A DNA stretch of 64,000 nucleotides. Source: Saturnia japonica (Eukaryota > Arthropoda > Insecta > Lepidoptera > Saturniidae). Numbering within the stretch: position 1 is the stretch's first letter; every line of letters begins with the position of its first letter. Shown piece after piece: positions 9,930 through 24,900 of the stretch. Location: positions 3,691,354 to 3,755,353 of the forward strand of contig CM065332.1 in assembly GCA_033032175.1 (NCBI GenBank), read 5' to 3'. A program made the position numbers and the translations under genes. Below the pieces are notes generated by a model that saw only the letters and a program-made list of their open reading frames with translations, was not told the origin of the DNA and did no database searches.

Positions 9930-12900
9930 ATGCCTTCTTGTGTATTTCGAAAATGTACTAATTACACTGCAACTGTGAGAAATAGGACAGATATCTCATT
10001 TCATTCGTAAGTACACTAAATACAAATACCAACTAAAATATTTATATTTATTGTCTGAAATCTAAAATCCGATTGTCAACTGTATTGACCTTCAAGCCGG
10101 CATGAGCGAGAAGAAAGTAGTATTTTGTGTAAGAAGGAAAAGACAAGATAGTGTAGTGAGTGACTGGCAGACCAACACTACAGTGCAAGTTTAAACAGTA
10201 GGTTAATAGGTCATCTGTGCAATAATTAGTTACTTTCCGAAGAAGCTTTAGACATGTTTTGTCAAAGAAAAAAAATGTTTATACAAAATAATTTTTACTA
10301 TTTGATTTCAATAGGAAAATATTATTTTTCTTTTGTTTAGATTGCCTAAAGATGGATTGATGAAAGAAAGGTGGATAAAAAAAATCAGAATCCAAAGACG
10401 GGAAGATGATTGGATGCCATCGTCTTTTACTAAAGTTTGTTCAAAACATTTTCTTGTATCTGATTTATATATGACGAAGAAAAATATTCGCAGACTGAAA
10501 AAGTTAGCAGTTCCTGTTATTGAGGTAATAATCTATATGTTATAGACAATGTATAGAATGCCAGCATTTATTCATACCTATTTGATCAATTATACGTTTA
10601 TATGCCTTGGCATTCTATAGAATGCCAAATGTAAAACTGGAAATGTATGTAATACATCTTCGATTCGTTTCGAATGTCACTTGAAAGTTTTTGGATTTGA
10701 CGGGATCTCAAAGTGTCATGTGATTGATACAAACACATACATTTATAGGATTTAGCCTGCGAGAGAATGAGATAAAATATACCCGGCTAATGCATTTCTG
10801 ATTTGCACCAGTATATTCATTGTCGAATTGGCCTAGCGGTGTGACGACCAGACTTGTATGAATTTCTCTATTGAGGATTGCACGTAATTTATAACATTTT
10901 CTAAGCATTCTATGGAAGCCGTGGTGGTCGCCAACCACTTCCGTGGCTGGCTCCCTAGTGCTTGTTTGCTAGTCCAACCTAACCTAACCAAGCATTGTCG
11001 TTATTTTGTAACATATCTATATGGTTTTCACGGCTATATTCGTCGTCGAATTGGCCTTGCCGTGTGAAGACCAGACTTGTACGAACTGTTGTGTTAGGTA
11101 TACATTTAATTTATAACACTTCCTAGGCATTGTTGGAGATTATATGTTATGTATGTCTGTGGCACAGATGGATGTTGTTAGTCTGTGGCACCTTGTGTAA
11201 AATACGTTGAGATAGCTTGAGCAGATACGTTGACACGTTTGTAATACGCTCTAAACCATACCTACCCATTGTAAGCATCTGCACATTTCGAATATATAAA
11301 AGATTACATCTACCCGTGTTCTTTTACTATACATAATTATATGTGTAACTAAAATACAGTCCACTTATCAAGAAGAAGAGTTACACAGGCATTCTATGGA
11401 ATGTGCGTTATAAAATACCGACGGTGTTTAGTTTGGTTAGGTTGGACTTGCGAACAAACACGAGCGAGCCAGCTGCGGTAGCGGTCGGCAAGTGCCACGG
11501 TCTGAATAGAATGCTTAAGCAATGTTATAAATGACGTGCATACCTCAATATTCGTCAAGTTCTTACAAGTCTAGTCAACACACCGCTAGTCCAATTCGAC
11601 GACAAATAATAGTATTATTTTATTAAAATCGGTTTAGAATTAATGAAATTGTAAATGCTTGTAAATTCTTTTTTTTTCGATTCTTAAAAGTGTTATTTAA
11701 CATTCTGATAGCTCATCATTCATAGAATGGCTTACACTTCCCGTGTACAAAATTCCATCAATATTGGTCAAGAATTAATGAAAATAGATTTTTTGGATAT
11801 ATTTTTTTATAAGATTTCTAAAAGTAATATTGGAATTTCTTATACCCTATGAAATGACCAAAATGACATAAGCATCCCGTATACTAAATTCCATAACCGA
11901 ATCCGAACAAACAAACAGATAAACCAACAAAAATTTTTTGAATGGTATATTCGTGATCAGTTTCGTTTATATAGTATGCCTATCGGGAAATATTGGAAAA
12001 ACATTAAATGACTACAGATTTGTTAATATAGATAATCACATAACGACACGTGTACCGCATGCCTGTTTTTTGTGACTTCATACAATAAAAACAAAAACCC
12101 TAAAGAATCAATGGAGCTTAGGTAATTATTTCATAAAAATACACTTACACATACTTACATACTTTATACACTGTTTAGATATTATACTATGGACTGCGAG
12201 GTTTTCCTTAAGCTTCTATTGCCTGGCGCAGCGACAACTTCGAAAATATGTTTGTCTTTTTTTGTTAACAGAGTTTCTGCTTTTCGCTGTTATTTCCCAT
12301 TCTTTTTGTTCCAACTACTCAAAATTTGATCGAAGTTTCTGATTTGAATATTTTAAATTTGCTTCTAGTAACACTAACATTATATAATCGATTATCACGT
12401 CTATATTAGGGATGTGAAATTAAAAAAATTATCGATGTACAATATTTATAAAAATATCAATATCGACGCATCGGACGTCGACAAATCGGTAATATTAAAA
12501 AAAAAACCGCGGTATTAAAATAATAACGTATTTAGTTCAGCCTAGTTCAATAATATCAATAGTATTTTTTATAGAAAATTTAGATTACTTTAATGTACAA
12601 AAATCTCAATAAAAACGGAGGTATTTTTATAAGTATTCCTTTTTATTAGGCAAAATAACAAAAATATCAAAGACTAAAAAGCTATCTTCTAACTAATATT
12701 TTTAAGACCTATTTATTATATCAGGAAAAATAGTATTTATAGTGAAAGTAGAAAAACTCTACTTTTTACATGCTCCGCTGTCAGCTGGGTCTTATTGTTA
12801 GGCACCGTCAGATTAATAACGGCAGAAGCCACTCTCTCTCTTTATTTAGGTATCGTTATCATTCGCGATCGTTTTTTTTTTTAGATCTATCTACACTGTT

Positions 12901-15900
12901 GGCTTTAGGGGCCCTGAAGCCGTTGCAGCATTTACAGCTTCACCGAACTTGTCTTGTCTGGCGATGGCAAACACAAAACATAACAAATCACAATTTTCTT
13001 TTTTAATGAGTCCTTTCGTGTCTTTGAGGGAACGCCATTGATTCTGCCAATCACAAGTGATTAAAAAAACACGTTCTGTGGTAAATTTGCCGGTGTTTTA
13101 AGTAGGGATTTTTAACATAAAGTACCTTAAAAGAACTAACGAATGGAAGTGACGGGTTACTACTGCACTCACACATACATTCAACGTAAAGAAAATATAC
13201 TAGGAAATAGTCATAGACAATACAGTTTTTCTTTCCGATCGTTACAATTTTTTACGGTTCAGGATTCTAGCGACTTTATTTACTTAAATTTAAAAAAATC
13301 GTTTTTGATACAATTTTTTATATTGGATATTTTGTATCGATTTATCAGATTAAAATATATCGGCTAAAAATATCCTTATATCGATTTAAAAATATCGATT
13401 TATTGATACTTTTACATGCCTAGCCATAAATAAGAAGAAGGTCTGTAAATTAAACGTCATTGCTTCAAACTAAGTAAACAAAGATAGTTTTTTAATTCCT
13501 TGAAATGACTCAAAACTCTGCATTTGCTTGTAAAAATATAGGGACTCATGTATTCCCGAAGGATTTGAACCGTAGAAAATTGGGGGAACAAACCCTTAGA
13601 AGAAAAATTGGAAAGCAACCAAAACGTCATGGTTATGTTCTAGACATTTTAAACCTGATGATTATTATAGATTAAATGCTTATACTGGTATGTAATTTCA
13701 CACTGAATTCTTATATTTATTTTTATAAAATAGTTCGAGAATATTGAAAATATTATAGTGTTTTATTTTTCTTTGGAAATTAACCTCTAGCCAAGTTTTT
13801 GAAGCTTGCTGCTGTACCGAGTGTATTTTCTTTTTCGAAAACTGAAATGCCAATAGCTAAGGAATGGCAAGACCGCCTTGACAATAGAAACCACATGAAA
13901 CTCTTCACTTTTACTAGAACGCAATGTACATGTACATGCAATCATGCAGAAAAATTTGAAGATGCTACTGAAGTGAGCATCGTTAAATATAATTGATATT
14001 CCTACTAACAAACAAGGTACTCAAGTGAATATTGAACATGTCTATGGGTGCATAAAAAGATTTATAAATGATGAAGAAGTCATCTCATTCTGCCATTGAA
14101 ACCTACAGAAAATTTGATTTTATTTATTCAACACTGAGGAGTCCTATGGTTAAAAAAATTCAATATTATAGCAGTAAACTTAGGCAAGATAGGTTCAACT
14201 TTAGCTTCAACTAAGCAGATTTTTTAATATAGGTCAGACAACAGTTTCCCATAGTTTTATAAAATTTATTAATTTTATTCTCCAATTATGGAGTAGATTA
14301 AATCTTTGGCCAGAGAAAGATTTAGTATAGTACTATGCAATTGATAGCTGTTTCAAATGTTTCAACAATAGTAGAGTAAGGTGCTCTAAGAGTGCATCGG
14401 TTTTGAAACCCAAGCCCGGTGAGGCTTCTTATGGCTAACAGTATAGTCAAATTGAAAAAAAAGGTTTGAAACACCTACTTAATTCAAAATAAAAGAAAAT
14501 TAATCCAAATTAAATGGTTTATTATGAAGAGACATTATTAATATAATATTTATATATTATAACATAACATACCATCATGCCTGTATTCCCCAAAGGGTTA
14601 GTCAGAAGTGTATTAATGTACACCCACAGTTTACTGAGTGTGTTTTTAGGTCCCATGTAATAGGGGGCAAGCCTATTGCCATTAATCGGGCACGAAACCA
14701 AACTCCGAGCTGCTACTGAGAATTTCACAGGAAAAACCCAATAACATTTTGCTCTACCTGGGATTTGTACCTAGGACTTCACTGATTTTCTCGATGACAG
14801 TTCTAATTTGATAGTTGTAGTGTTGTGACCAAATAAGTAATGATATGGATTGCATATATTTATTATATTTTGAACAAACAGATTTTGATTAAAATAAATA
14901 AATAAAGATTACCTGTCCTTATAATTATTTTCTTTCATTGTTGAGTACCTACCTATACCTACTTATTTTACAACAGCTTCGAAAATTTTGAAGAAGTTGG
15001 CTGTATCAATCAAAAATTAATACATGTAACATCTTGTAATGAAATATAATATTACTTAATAAATTTGTACAAAAGTATCAGGCAGTAGTTTAATTTCTTA
15101 CATTTTGGAAAAAAAAATCTGGGCTATTATCGTGTTACGTTTATGGATATAGCTCCATCCCAATCAGTTTCTCGGACTCTGGTATAACCTTGTATGTGTG
15201 TAAACATCATATTTTTATAAAATAATGCATACATAATATAAAAAAGACCCTCCTTCAAGTTTTCACAGGAGATGTCATTGACAAAATAAAGAAATGGAAA
15301 TGGTATAGTTATTTCATAGGTACTGAAGCTTTGCAAGCAAAAACCAACACTAGAGATTTGGGAATTGAGATAGACATCAAGTTACAATTTACTGATCACA
15401 TGAGTATTATGATATCTAAGGCCTGGAAAATGTGTGGGATTGTTAAGCACATGTGTAATATTGATATCTTTATAAAACCCTGGTTAGGAGCATTTTAAAT
15501 CCCTAGTTAACTATGTCTCGCCTGTGTCATCTGCAGAAGAACTCAAAACATGAATTATAAACATAGCAAATGTGATGCAGAACAATTTGACTGCTGCGGT
15601 AGTGAAATCACAACTCAGAAAAAGAATGCAACTTTGTGTATGCAATAGGGGAAGTAACTTCGAGTAAGAACTTTGATTAGGCTAAATTACAAAATGTCTT
15701 AATTGTTACTTATTTATTATTAATTGTTATTACTACTAAACTGTTACTGGTTCCAAATTTTATTTGAAATTTGTAGTTTTTGTTTTATTTACATTGGGTA
15801 TTCTTTTTAATTAATATTATGGAAATTTTAAAGAACAACCTTAAGTTTAGTTTGAATACGAATTTCTTTGCTTCCTTTGTGATCATTATTGGAGAGCTAA

Positions 15901-18900
15901 GAAAACGGTTGTTTTTAAAATAATGTGCAAGCTAAGTTTCATAACTTTTTTTTCTTTATTTTTAAGGCAAAAAAATATTGAATTAAGATCATTTTTTGTC
16001 TCGCATTTTTAAATTTAGACCAACAATTCTTGTTTTAATATTGATACATAACCAGTGTTTAATCGTTTTTATAAATCAGAAGAAAAAATTAGATTTAAAT
16101 TGATACTATTTTTTAAAATAAATTTTCTATGTTGTATTTTCGACTTATTTTGAAAAAAGCTGAATTCATTTTTGCGTAATGCTTATGGGGTTAATATTAT
16201 CGCAAATAGTCACCCCCATCACCTCCTAGGGGAATACGGCGAATTACCAATAACCCTGTATATCTATAATAATTTATTTTTGTAATGTCAAAATAACAGC
16301 TTTTTACTACATGTATATGAAAGAATATAAATAAATAAAGAATATAAATACGACACCTTTAACAGAAAACCCATTTTCAAGTTTTTGTCTGTCAGTTTGT
16401 TCCTGGTAATCTCCGAAACGGTTGGATCAATTTTGACGGGACTTTCACTGATAAATAGCTGATATTATAGGGGGTAACTTAGCCTATTTTTATCTTAGGT
16501 TTAAAAAAAAAACTTGTCATGGCGCATTAATCCGGGTGCTTGAACGGATTACACTGAGTAAACCATAAGAGAAATAGCAAATTAATGTAGACATTCAAAA
16601 GACCTACAAAAACGTCAGTGACAGTATATGTGTATCTTCTGAGGAAAACCCACAATAAGCGTTTTTGTTTTTAAAATAACCAGGAGCGGGGGAGCAAGAT
16701 TCGCGCGGACATTCTGTAGTCTATGTGAGCGAAGCCGTGGGCACACTAGTATTGTTTAACGAATACCTAAACTGTGTCCCTATATCTATTTTCCTTCAAT
16801 AATAGATTCCATAGATTCTACTCACTGTACATTCAATCAACACTATGTATATAGGAAAAGTACATTCATGTTTAAAGAGAATAATGAATATTAAGGAATC
16901 TACATGTCTGCAAGAATAGAGAGAAGTTCTTATTTAATGAAGAACATGGAGTGATAACAGATTATCATGAATAGAACTTTTATTAATGACTGAGGAGTTT
17001 CAATGAAGCTCCAATGCCAATGAAATTAAAATGAGAACACCTTGAGGTATCCCCTCTCCATAAAAAAAAAAAAAAAACATTCGAATTGAGTAATCGCCTC
17101 CTTTTTTGAAGTCGGTTAAAAATTGACTGTTTTAATAACTTTATTCTTTAGATGTTATTCAATTTAACAAGGGCATTTTATTAAAATAATTTTCATTATT
17201 TTTCAGAAAACTCCAACTGCAAAAGCACCAAATCTTCAAACGTCAACTGTGGGTGAGTGTTAAGAAGTTTTTCATCATCGTAACACTGATATCTAACATT
17301 GTTATACTTCCCAGAGAAAAAAACTATTTGAAACTAATTTCAATGAAATCAAACCAACTGTTACATAATTACTTTAAATTTTATTTATTTTAGAACACTA
17401 TAGTCGTACAAGTTCGTGCTCGACCGTCCTATATTTATAGACGTTGGCGGGGACGAGGTAGCACGTCACTGCACCACACAGTATGTTATTTCGGCATTGT
17501 TCTTGAAATAATTACCTGCAGCCGCTCGGTAGATAAACACGCATTTGGGCTAAACTCTGTCTGTGTTTCTTGGGTTGCCTACTTATGTATTGGATAAATA
17601 CATAAATAGTAATAAATTGTCATGGTTATCTTTTCACCAAAATATATTACTGCAAATTTTATAAGTTAGTTGTGTAATTTAATTGCATTTTATTACTTAA
17701 CTAGCTGTGCCCGTGGCTTCGCTCATGTGGACTACAAAATGCCCGCGCGAATCTTGCTCCTCCGCTCCCGGCTATTTTAAAGACAAAAATATTTATTGTG
17801 GGCGTTCCTTAGAAGATAGATGTATACTTTCCCGGACTTTTTTATAGGTCTTTTTAATGTCTATGATTATGTAGTACATTAATTTGCTATATCTCTTATA
17901 GTTTACTCAGATAAGTCATTTAAGCGCCCGAATTGATTCACCATGACCAGTTTTTTTTTTATTTGTGCGAAACCCTATTTCTTTTTCTAAAATAAAAGTA
18001 GCCTGTGTTACTCCATATATCATCAGCTATCATCGGTGAATGTTAGCGATCCATAGGGCTAGGCGTGATGATTTAAGAGATAATATTCCTATTTAGTTGT
18101 AGTTATAAGATGCTAGGCTTAAGAAATGAACAATTATTTTTGAAAAATCATTTATTTATGTTATATTGTGTGTATTTTGGTAGATATTAATGTTCTTAAT
18201 AGATTTGAATAGGTTTTGTAACATTCCAATAAGAATCTCATGAGATATTAGGTAATTACGTGAAATTGTATTAATAATAATAACAGAATGGTCGCGGCGC
18301 GCCGCGCCACAGCCGTGTTACTAGGCAATGTTAGAGTAGGTGGGGAATAGACGCCATCGTTCCGTCCCGCTCCAACACCGATATAAATATGGGGTTGTTG
18401 CGGCCAACCGGCACATAGAGTGTCAATTGCTATTCAAGACAAGAAGACTCAAGACCCTGAAGACTTGCAAGTAGCTCTGTGTCATTAAACCGAAGCACTG
18501 GACAGTATTAAAAATTATTGTAAGCGGCCATTCTCCATTATGAAGATTGAATAAAGCGACTTGATGTTGGTGTTCGTGTGTGTCATTATCTTCGAGAAAT
18601 CTTTCATCCGCTAGCGACCCAGTTCACTTAGTTCTCCATAGCTACGCCGACGCCACGTCTCCGTGTAGGCACCTCACTGCGTGTGTACCATTAATGTTTC
18701 ACTCTCTTGACGCCTGGTAAGTTTGGGTGTGAACAGAGTTGGTCGCACTTGGTGAGTTGGGCTTGCGTGCACTGGTTTGCAGCTCTCTGCTGCTTACCGT
18801 AGTACGTATTCGCCGTGGTACCAAGTTCGGGGGTTGATCGGGCGCCGCGCCGCACTGCACTGTCGCAGTGCAGGCTCGCTTGGTACTATCATCGTTGGCG

Positions 18901-21900
18901 TAGCACATTGTTACGGGCAAACCGTTTGCGCCCGTTTTAGCGAAAGTCTCATCAAAATCGGTCTAACCGTTTCGGAGATTACCCGGAACAAACAGACGGA
19001 CAAAATTTTAGAAAAAGGGCTTGTAGAACTCGCGCTCCGAGTTCGGTTTTTACTTATATTGCAGTGGTCTGCCAACTCCGACGCCGGAAGGCCGCGCGCA
19101 CGCGCTCCGAACAATAGAGATTTAATTATCGCGTAACGGTTTCGAAGTGTGTAAACTATAATAATATATGTACAAACTTTGGTTACGAAAATAAATAAGT
19201 GCACATACATTATTATATGTGGTTAGTTATTTTAATACCCCACATATTGGTGACCCCCACGTGATCTCCGCCGCGAGCGTGGCAGTGTAGAAAGCGCGGA
19301 AACCTGGCGCATCAGCTCGGCAATGGGTTGCCGTAACTCGCTGATTTCAGCGTTGGGTGTAGGCGTGGATACTTGCTGCACCTGTGGTTGGCCGATGACG
19401 TCATTCACCGTGTCGGCGAGAGTCACTAGTTCATCTAGGGTGCTCTTGGATTGCGATGCGATGATGACTTGCATATGTGTCAGTAACCGGCTTGACCATA
19501 TGGAACGCACGAAGTCATCTGGCACGTTTGGACCGGCCAGACTTTGTAAGTGTCGCAGGAATTGCGTGGGCGTAGTCTGAGCTCACATCGAAGAACTCGC
19601 TAACTTCAGAATAAAAATCAAGACGATTTCTGTTGGTACCACCGAAAATTCAGAGAGAAGGCTACCAAGTGCCGTGCTCCGTGTACCTATCAGGAAAACA
19701 GGCAGGGCAGTCATTAATGGCGGCTGAAAGTGACTATCATACTTCCGCACGCCGCATATTTGTAATGGATAAAAATAGTAAAATACATTTTTTAATTGAT
19801 ACTGGGTCCGATGTGTGTGTTTACCCGTGTGATAAAACTTATTTAGTGAAAAGTAGTTACAGATTATATGTGGCCAATGGATCGATAATACAGACCTTTG
19901 GTGTTATTAATTTAAATTTAAATTTTGGTTTGCGTCGTGAATTTGTATGGCGTTTTGTGATAGCAGACGTAACCAAGCCCATAATCGGCATAGACTTTCT
20001 ATCGTTCTACAATCTTCTTGTTGACGTGCGTAAACAAAAACTTATTGATAACGTCACATCGTTGAAGGTCATGGGCATCGTTGTTAAGCCCGATATTTTA
20101 TCTGTGTGTCAAATTAAAACGGTTTCAGGAACATCTCGCTACCACAGTCTGCTCACTCAATTTCCGGAAGTTACGAGACCTCGTGGTGAACCTACAGTAC
20201 GAGAAGTCAAACATAAGACGCTGCACTACATACGCACCACGCCTGGACCGCCTGTGTACAGCCGTCCACGCAGGTTGGCACCGGATCGACTCCGCAGAGC
20301 CAAGCACGAGTTCGAGGATATGGTAAGAGCAGGTATTGCACGTAGATCTGATAGTCCTTGGGCAGCGCCACTCCAAATGGTACCTAAGAAAGATGGTACA
20401 GATCGACCATGCGGTGATTATAGAGGCATCAATGCTAGGACAATACCTGACCGATATCCGTCCGCCATATTGCTGATTTCTCGCATAACTTACATGGCTG
20501 TACCGTATTTAGTAAAATTAATCTTGAGCGAGCGTATAATTTAATACCAGTCAACCCGTCTGATATTCCCAAAACGGCCATCACCACACCTTTTGGATTG
20601 TTCGAATTTCTTTTTATGGGTTTTGGATTGAGGAATGCCGCACAATCCTTCCAAAGATTTATGGATGAGATTCTTCGGGACCTGGATTTTGCATTCCCAT
20701 ATATAGATGATATTTTAATTACGTCACGTGACCACAATATCCACGAAATCCAACTCCGGCAAGTTCTTGAACGCCTGCAAGAACACGGTGCCGTTTTAAA
20801 TACTGCAAAGACTGTGTTTGGAGTTTCAGAGATCGAATTCCTCGGTTACGTGGTCAACGCAGAAGGAACTCGCCCAATTCCTGTCTGGTCGGAGGATCCT
20901 CCCTTTACACTCCTTCTTCTACACTGGTGACCCCAAGCATGAACGTCAGCGCAACCGTCTTCGCACAGCTACATCGTGTGACGTCATCATCACTTCCACA
21001 AGCTTTCGAGCAGCAAGTCATACAGCCAGCCAGCATCCACGGCTACTACGGGTATCCTGACCACCAGCATGCAGCGTACGCGCATTCATAGTCATCACCC
21101 ACAGCCTTCTCAGCGACCTTGGCACACAGCACACTGCACTTCGGCCGGTAAGCAAGCAGAGACGCACTTTTCTCCTGGTCGACGCAGCAGCCAGCCACTA
21201 CGCAGCACTGCAACACTCCGACTCACTGGAGCATTCTTGCAGCATCACCCCGACTCACTGGGGCATCGCATCACCTCGACTCACTGGGGCATCACCGCAG
21301 ACAGTTCCGACTCACCGTGAACTATGCGGCATCTAGTTCCGACTCACTTGAACATTCCACTAGACCGGCAAGCATCACATGATGTATGGACGACTCAACC
21401 TGCTATCGACCTCCGGTCTCGGAGGAGAGTGATATAGCGATATCTATCGAGCCACATAAGACGCATCCTACTATCCTACAATGCGCTATAGAAATTAACT
21501 CAATCGTTGAGTATATAAACAAGAACCCGACTACTACCGTGGGGCAGCTGCCCGCCAGACATAACACCCCACGTCCGGGTAGTCGCTTAACTAACAGGAA
21601 AATTTTCATGACTCCTCATTGCAGGACTAATGTATCGAATGTTTTCTGGATATAACAGTATAAGGCACCTTATTGATTTTTTTTTATTCTTTGCCTTCAC
21701 TAAAAATTAAGCTTAAGTCGTGTTTTGAAGCATAAATTGCTCCATGTTTTTGTAATGTAAATGTAATTGTTTTTTTCTGTGTGCAAGCTGTGTTCACTTT
21801 TTTAAGGCACACACCATATTGTTTGTTTTTTTTTTTACTGTCGGAAATATGTGTAATTTTTACTGGTGTGAAGTCTGGTTTGTGAACCTAAAAAAAAAAA

Positions 21901-24900
21901 ACAAAAACAACAGTGTAGTTTTACTCGATTCTGTATATAAGGTAACACATCTTTGTTTTGTGTTTTCTAATACATCAATAGGGAATGTGTATGAAATATT
22001 TAAATAAATAATACAAAATTGAATCATTCCTATATTTACATTATGTTGGTGTTAAAATTTTTGTCTGTTTTATTGTTAACAGAACCTGATAATCCTGAAC
22101 CGAAACAAGGTGGCTTCTCATGGGAAGTGGAAATTGAACCAAAATTTGTATATAAAGGTAACTGATTACACCTTTATAATCACAAGTCCGATGAAACTGT
22201 AAAAGCCGCAGCGGCTCTGTTTTTGGATAGGGCCCCTAAGGCTAACAGTGTAGTCAGTTAAAAAAAAAAAAATAGAAAAAAAAACTATATAATCTACTGG
22301 CGGTGCGCCCGTGGCTCCGTACGGATTTGCTACGCAGTGGTTATTTCATCCCGTAATTTTATTCTTACCCATATTATTGACAATTCATAAAGGTATACTC
22401 AATTATTATGAAATAACATATTATACTTCCCATGTATAAAATTCATGCACAAGAAACGCTTATTAAATGGCTTTTGTAAAACTGTGTTCATTACCAAATC
22501 TGGCTCTAAATGTGTAAGTGATGAAAGCTATAAAGGATAAAGAGTTAGTTGCTCTCTATTAGCACTATTAGTAACTTATGCCCAAGAAGTAAGTATTCCA
22601 CCGTATTTAAACTAAAATTCTAATAAAAATGAATATTTCAGATGAACCTGAACACACAGATGATGTTCCAGATGACTTGTCAATGTACCGTGATGAGGAT
22701 GCAGCTACAGAGGCAGCTAAAGAAATTAACCGTAAGTTCATGCATATACCTTTTGAATGTCACAGAGATGTATCAAACTCCCGTTATGAGTTCATAGACT
22801 GGAAGATTTAGAGAGTGTCGTAAGCAAAGAATCATAAGTGCTTTTAAATAGTTTGCATTCTGTTTATATTGTTACGGCCTGTTACAACCCGATTAAAAAG
22901 ATAGAAAAATCCTGTTCCCGAAATATCTCGAAGCAACTACAAACTTCTCAGAACTTCGAAATAATGTTCGCGTCGTAAACAACCGCGGCGCATGTTTGTG
23001 TAAACATCGCAGTTTACACACACGTGTATAGGGCTCATCGCCTCGATTACGTCATCGAGTAGGCATTGGAAGTAAACATCAAGAAAAGTCGCGATGCTTC
23101 ACGATGTTTCTGCGGTCGTTTAGTGTAGGTAGTGTAGAGCAGTTCAGTTCACTTTTGAATTATAAAGCGATAACGAGCGATAAAAGAAGCGAAACCACAG
23201 TGAAATAAATAACAGTGTTGTGAGTTCGTGTAATTTGTAACTGTGTGGAATTCGAATAAAACTTCTTCACGTCAATCAACGGCATTTTTAATACCCACGG
23301 GTGTAACAATATGTTGTCCTGACATATAAACATAGGTTTAGGTTATAATTGAATTTTCGATAAGAGTCTTGAAGATTTATTCCTTCTGTCGCTATTCTTG
23401 TATTCGTTTGTTTATCCAAAATAGACTAGTCCTTCGTCGGAATATGGCTAGTTTATATATCCGATAAAAATATAAGGATTTTCTAGAACGGGGATGATTT
23501 CTAGAGTGATCTTGATGTTTAAAGGAAGGAGGAATTATGCTATTTTTAGAAAATGTTTGCTTACGTAATCGGATCGAAAAGTTTTCAATGTGTGCGTGTT
23601 CCGCGACACCTTTGTTTATCAACGAATTTAAGGTTTAGTGAATTGTAGATTTAATATTAAATGATAGTTTTTTTTTTAAATATAGATTTTACCCGTAATA
23701 TACAAATATAAATACAATACAGTCAAGATATATGCATCTTGGAGAGTCGTGCTAACCTGCAAATAAAGCAATAGGTTATAGCAAACTAGGTAATACGTTC
23801 AACGATTGAAATACTGAATGAATTGAAGTATTAAAGAATGTGTTCAGTATTATATTGTACTTGGGTTATAATTATGTTTTGTTATACAGACACAGGATGG
23901 CATCAAGGTTTCCATTGCGACAATTGCAACGGAGATATTGTCGGGTGAGTGGCATGTTTATTTCAAACCAACCTAAACTAGTGGGTCTCTACTTTTATGA
24001 TTATACATGTTTATAGGAGACCATCTCTGGAATTATTGATCCTATTCAAAAAAATACTTAACTGGTAGAAAGCTAAGATCAAGTTAATAGTTATGGGCTC
24101 TAATTAATTGTTATCAAGTTTTTTATAATAATTGAGTTGTACGAAGTCAGGAACTTGTGCTAGTTTATAATATTATAAATTTTACTGTAGACAGATGCAA
24201 GACTCAAATTAAAGGCTTCCATACAATATAAAGCATCAAACTCGTATGTAACATTTGGTAAGCCAGACGGGATATCAACTACGGTTTCTGGTCGAGAATT
24301 CACAGGAAATTTCGCTGCACACGAAACGTGAAAAGTATTCAGAAATCGTTAATTATTTGTAATTATATTTTGCATTTAATTGAATAAAATATAATCTTTT
24401 AACATTTTAGAGAATTCTTGAGTGTCGACAACAAAATAAAGTCGAGAAATCTAAAATCCTAATATCAACGCGCATTATCGTTTGGTAGCCCCGACATGAT
24501 ATCTAAACACATAAACTTTTCGTGACCTTGACGTGATCGCGACGTGATTCCACACATTACCACATTAACAATAATAATAATTATTAGGCTTTTCTGATAA
24601 GGTTATCTATGTGTCAGGTTCCGGTACACGTGCGTACAGTGCACCAACTTGGACCTGTGCGTCGCGTGCGAGTCGAGCGGCGCGCACGCAAGCCACTATA
24701 TGCTGCGTGTGCCCGGACCCAGACTTTATGTGAGTACGCTTAACTAATCTACAAAACTTAAACACGTCAAACTATCCGACTCTACGTAGTGAGCCTACAC
24801 TCTATTGGTGTGCAAAAAATCCCTAACTCGAGTTAAAACCATTGACAGTAGGATAGATGTAGCGACATCTCTCGCCACAACTGACGCATCTACATAGCGA

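Noticed and set aside
13505..17252. Using the 13.5-kb THAP exon as exon 2 of the THAP-ZZ gene
   Set aside because: Its exit phase would put a stop codon at the start of exon 4, and its own frame is broken.
18777..19210. Overlapping frames of about 100 codons on both strands
   Set aside because: They lie in GC-rich LTR-like debris and dispersed-repeat tails, where long chance frames are expected.
20905..21320. Arg/His/Ser-rich frames downstream of the Gypsy RT
   Set aside because: They cover the leader of an LTR element with a short tandem repeat; frames are low-complexity and discordant.
22629..22811. 60-codon frame starting with ATG at 22629
   Set aside because: Only 22642-22731 is coding, as exon 5 of the THAP-ZZ gene; the rest lies beyond the splice sites.
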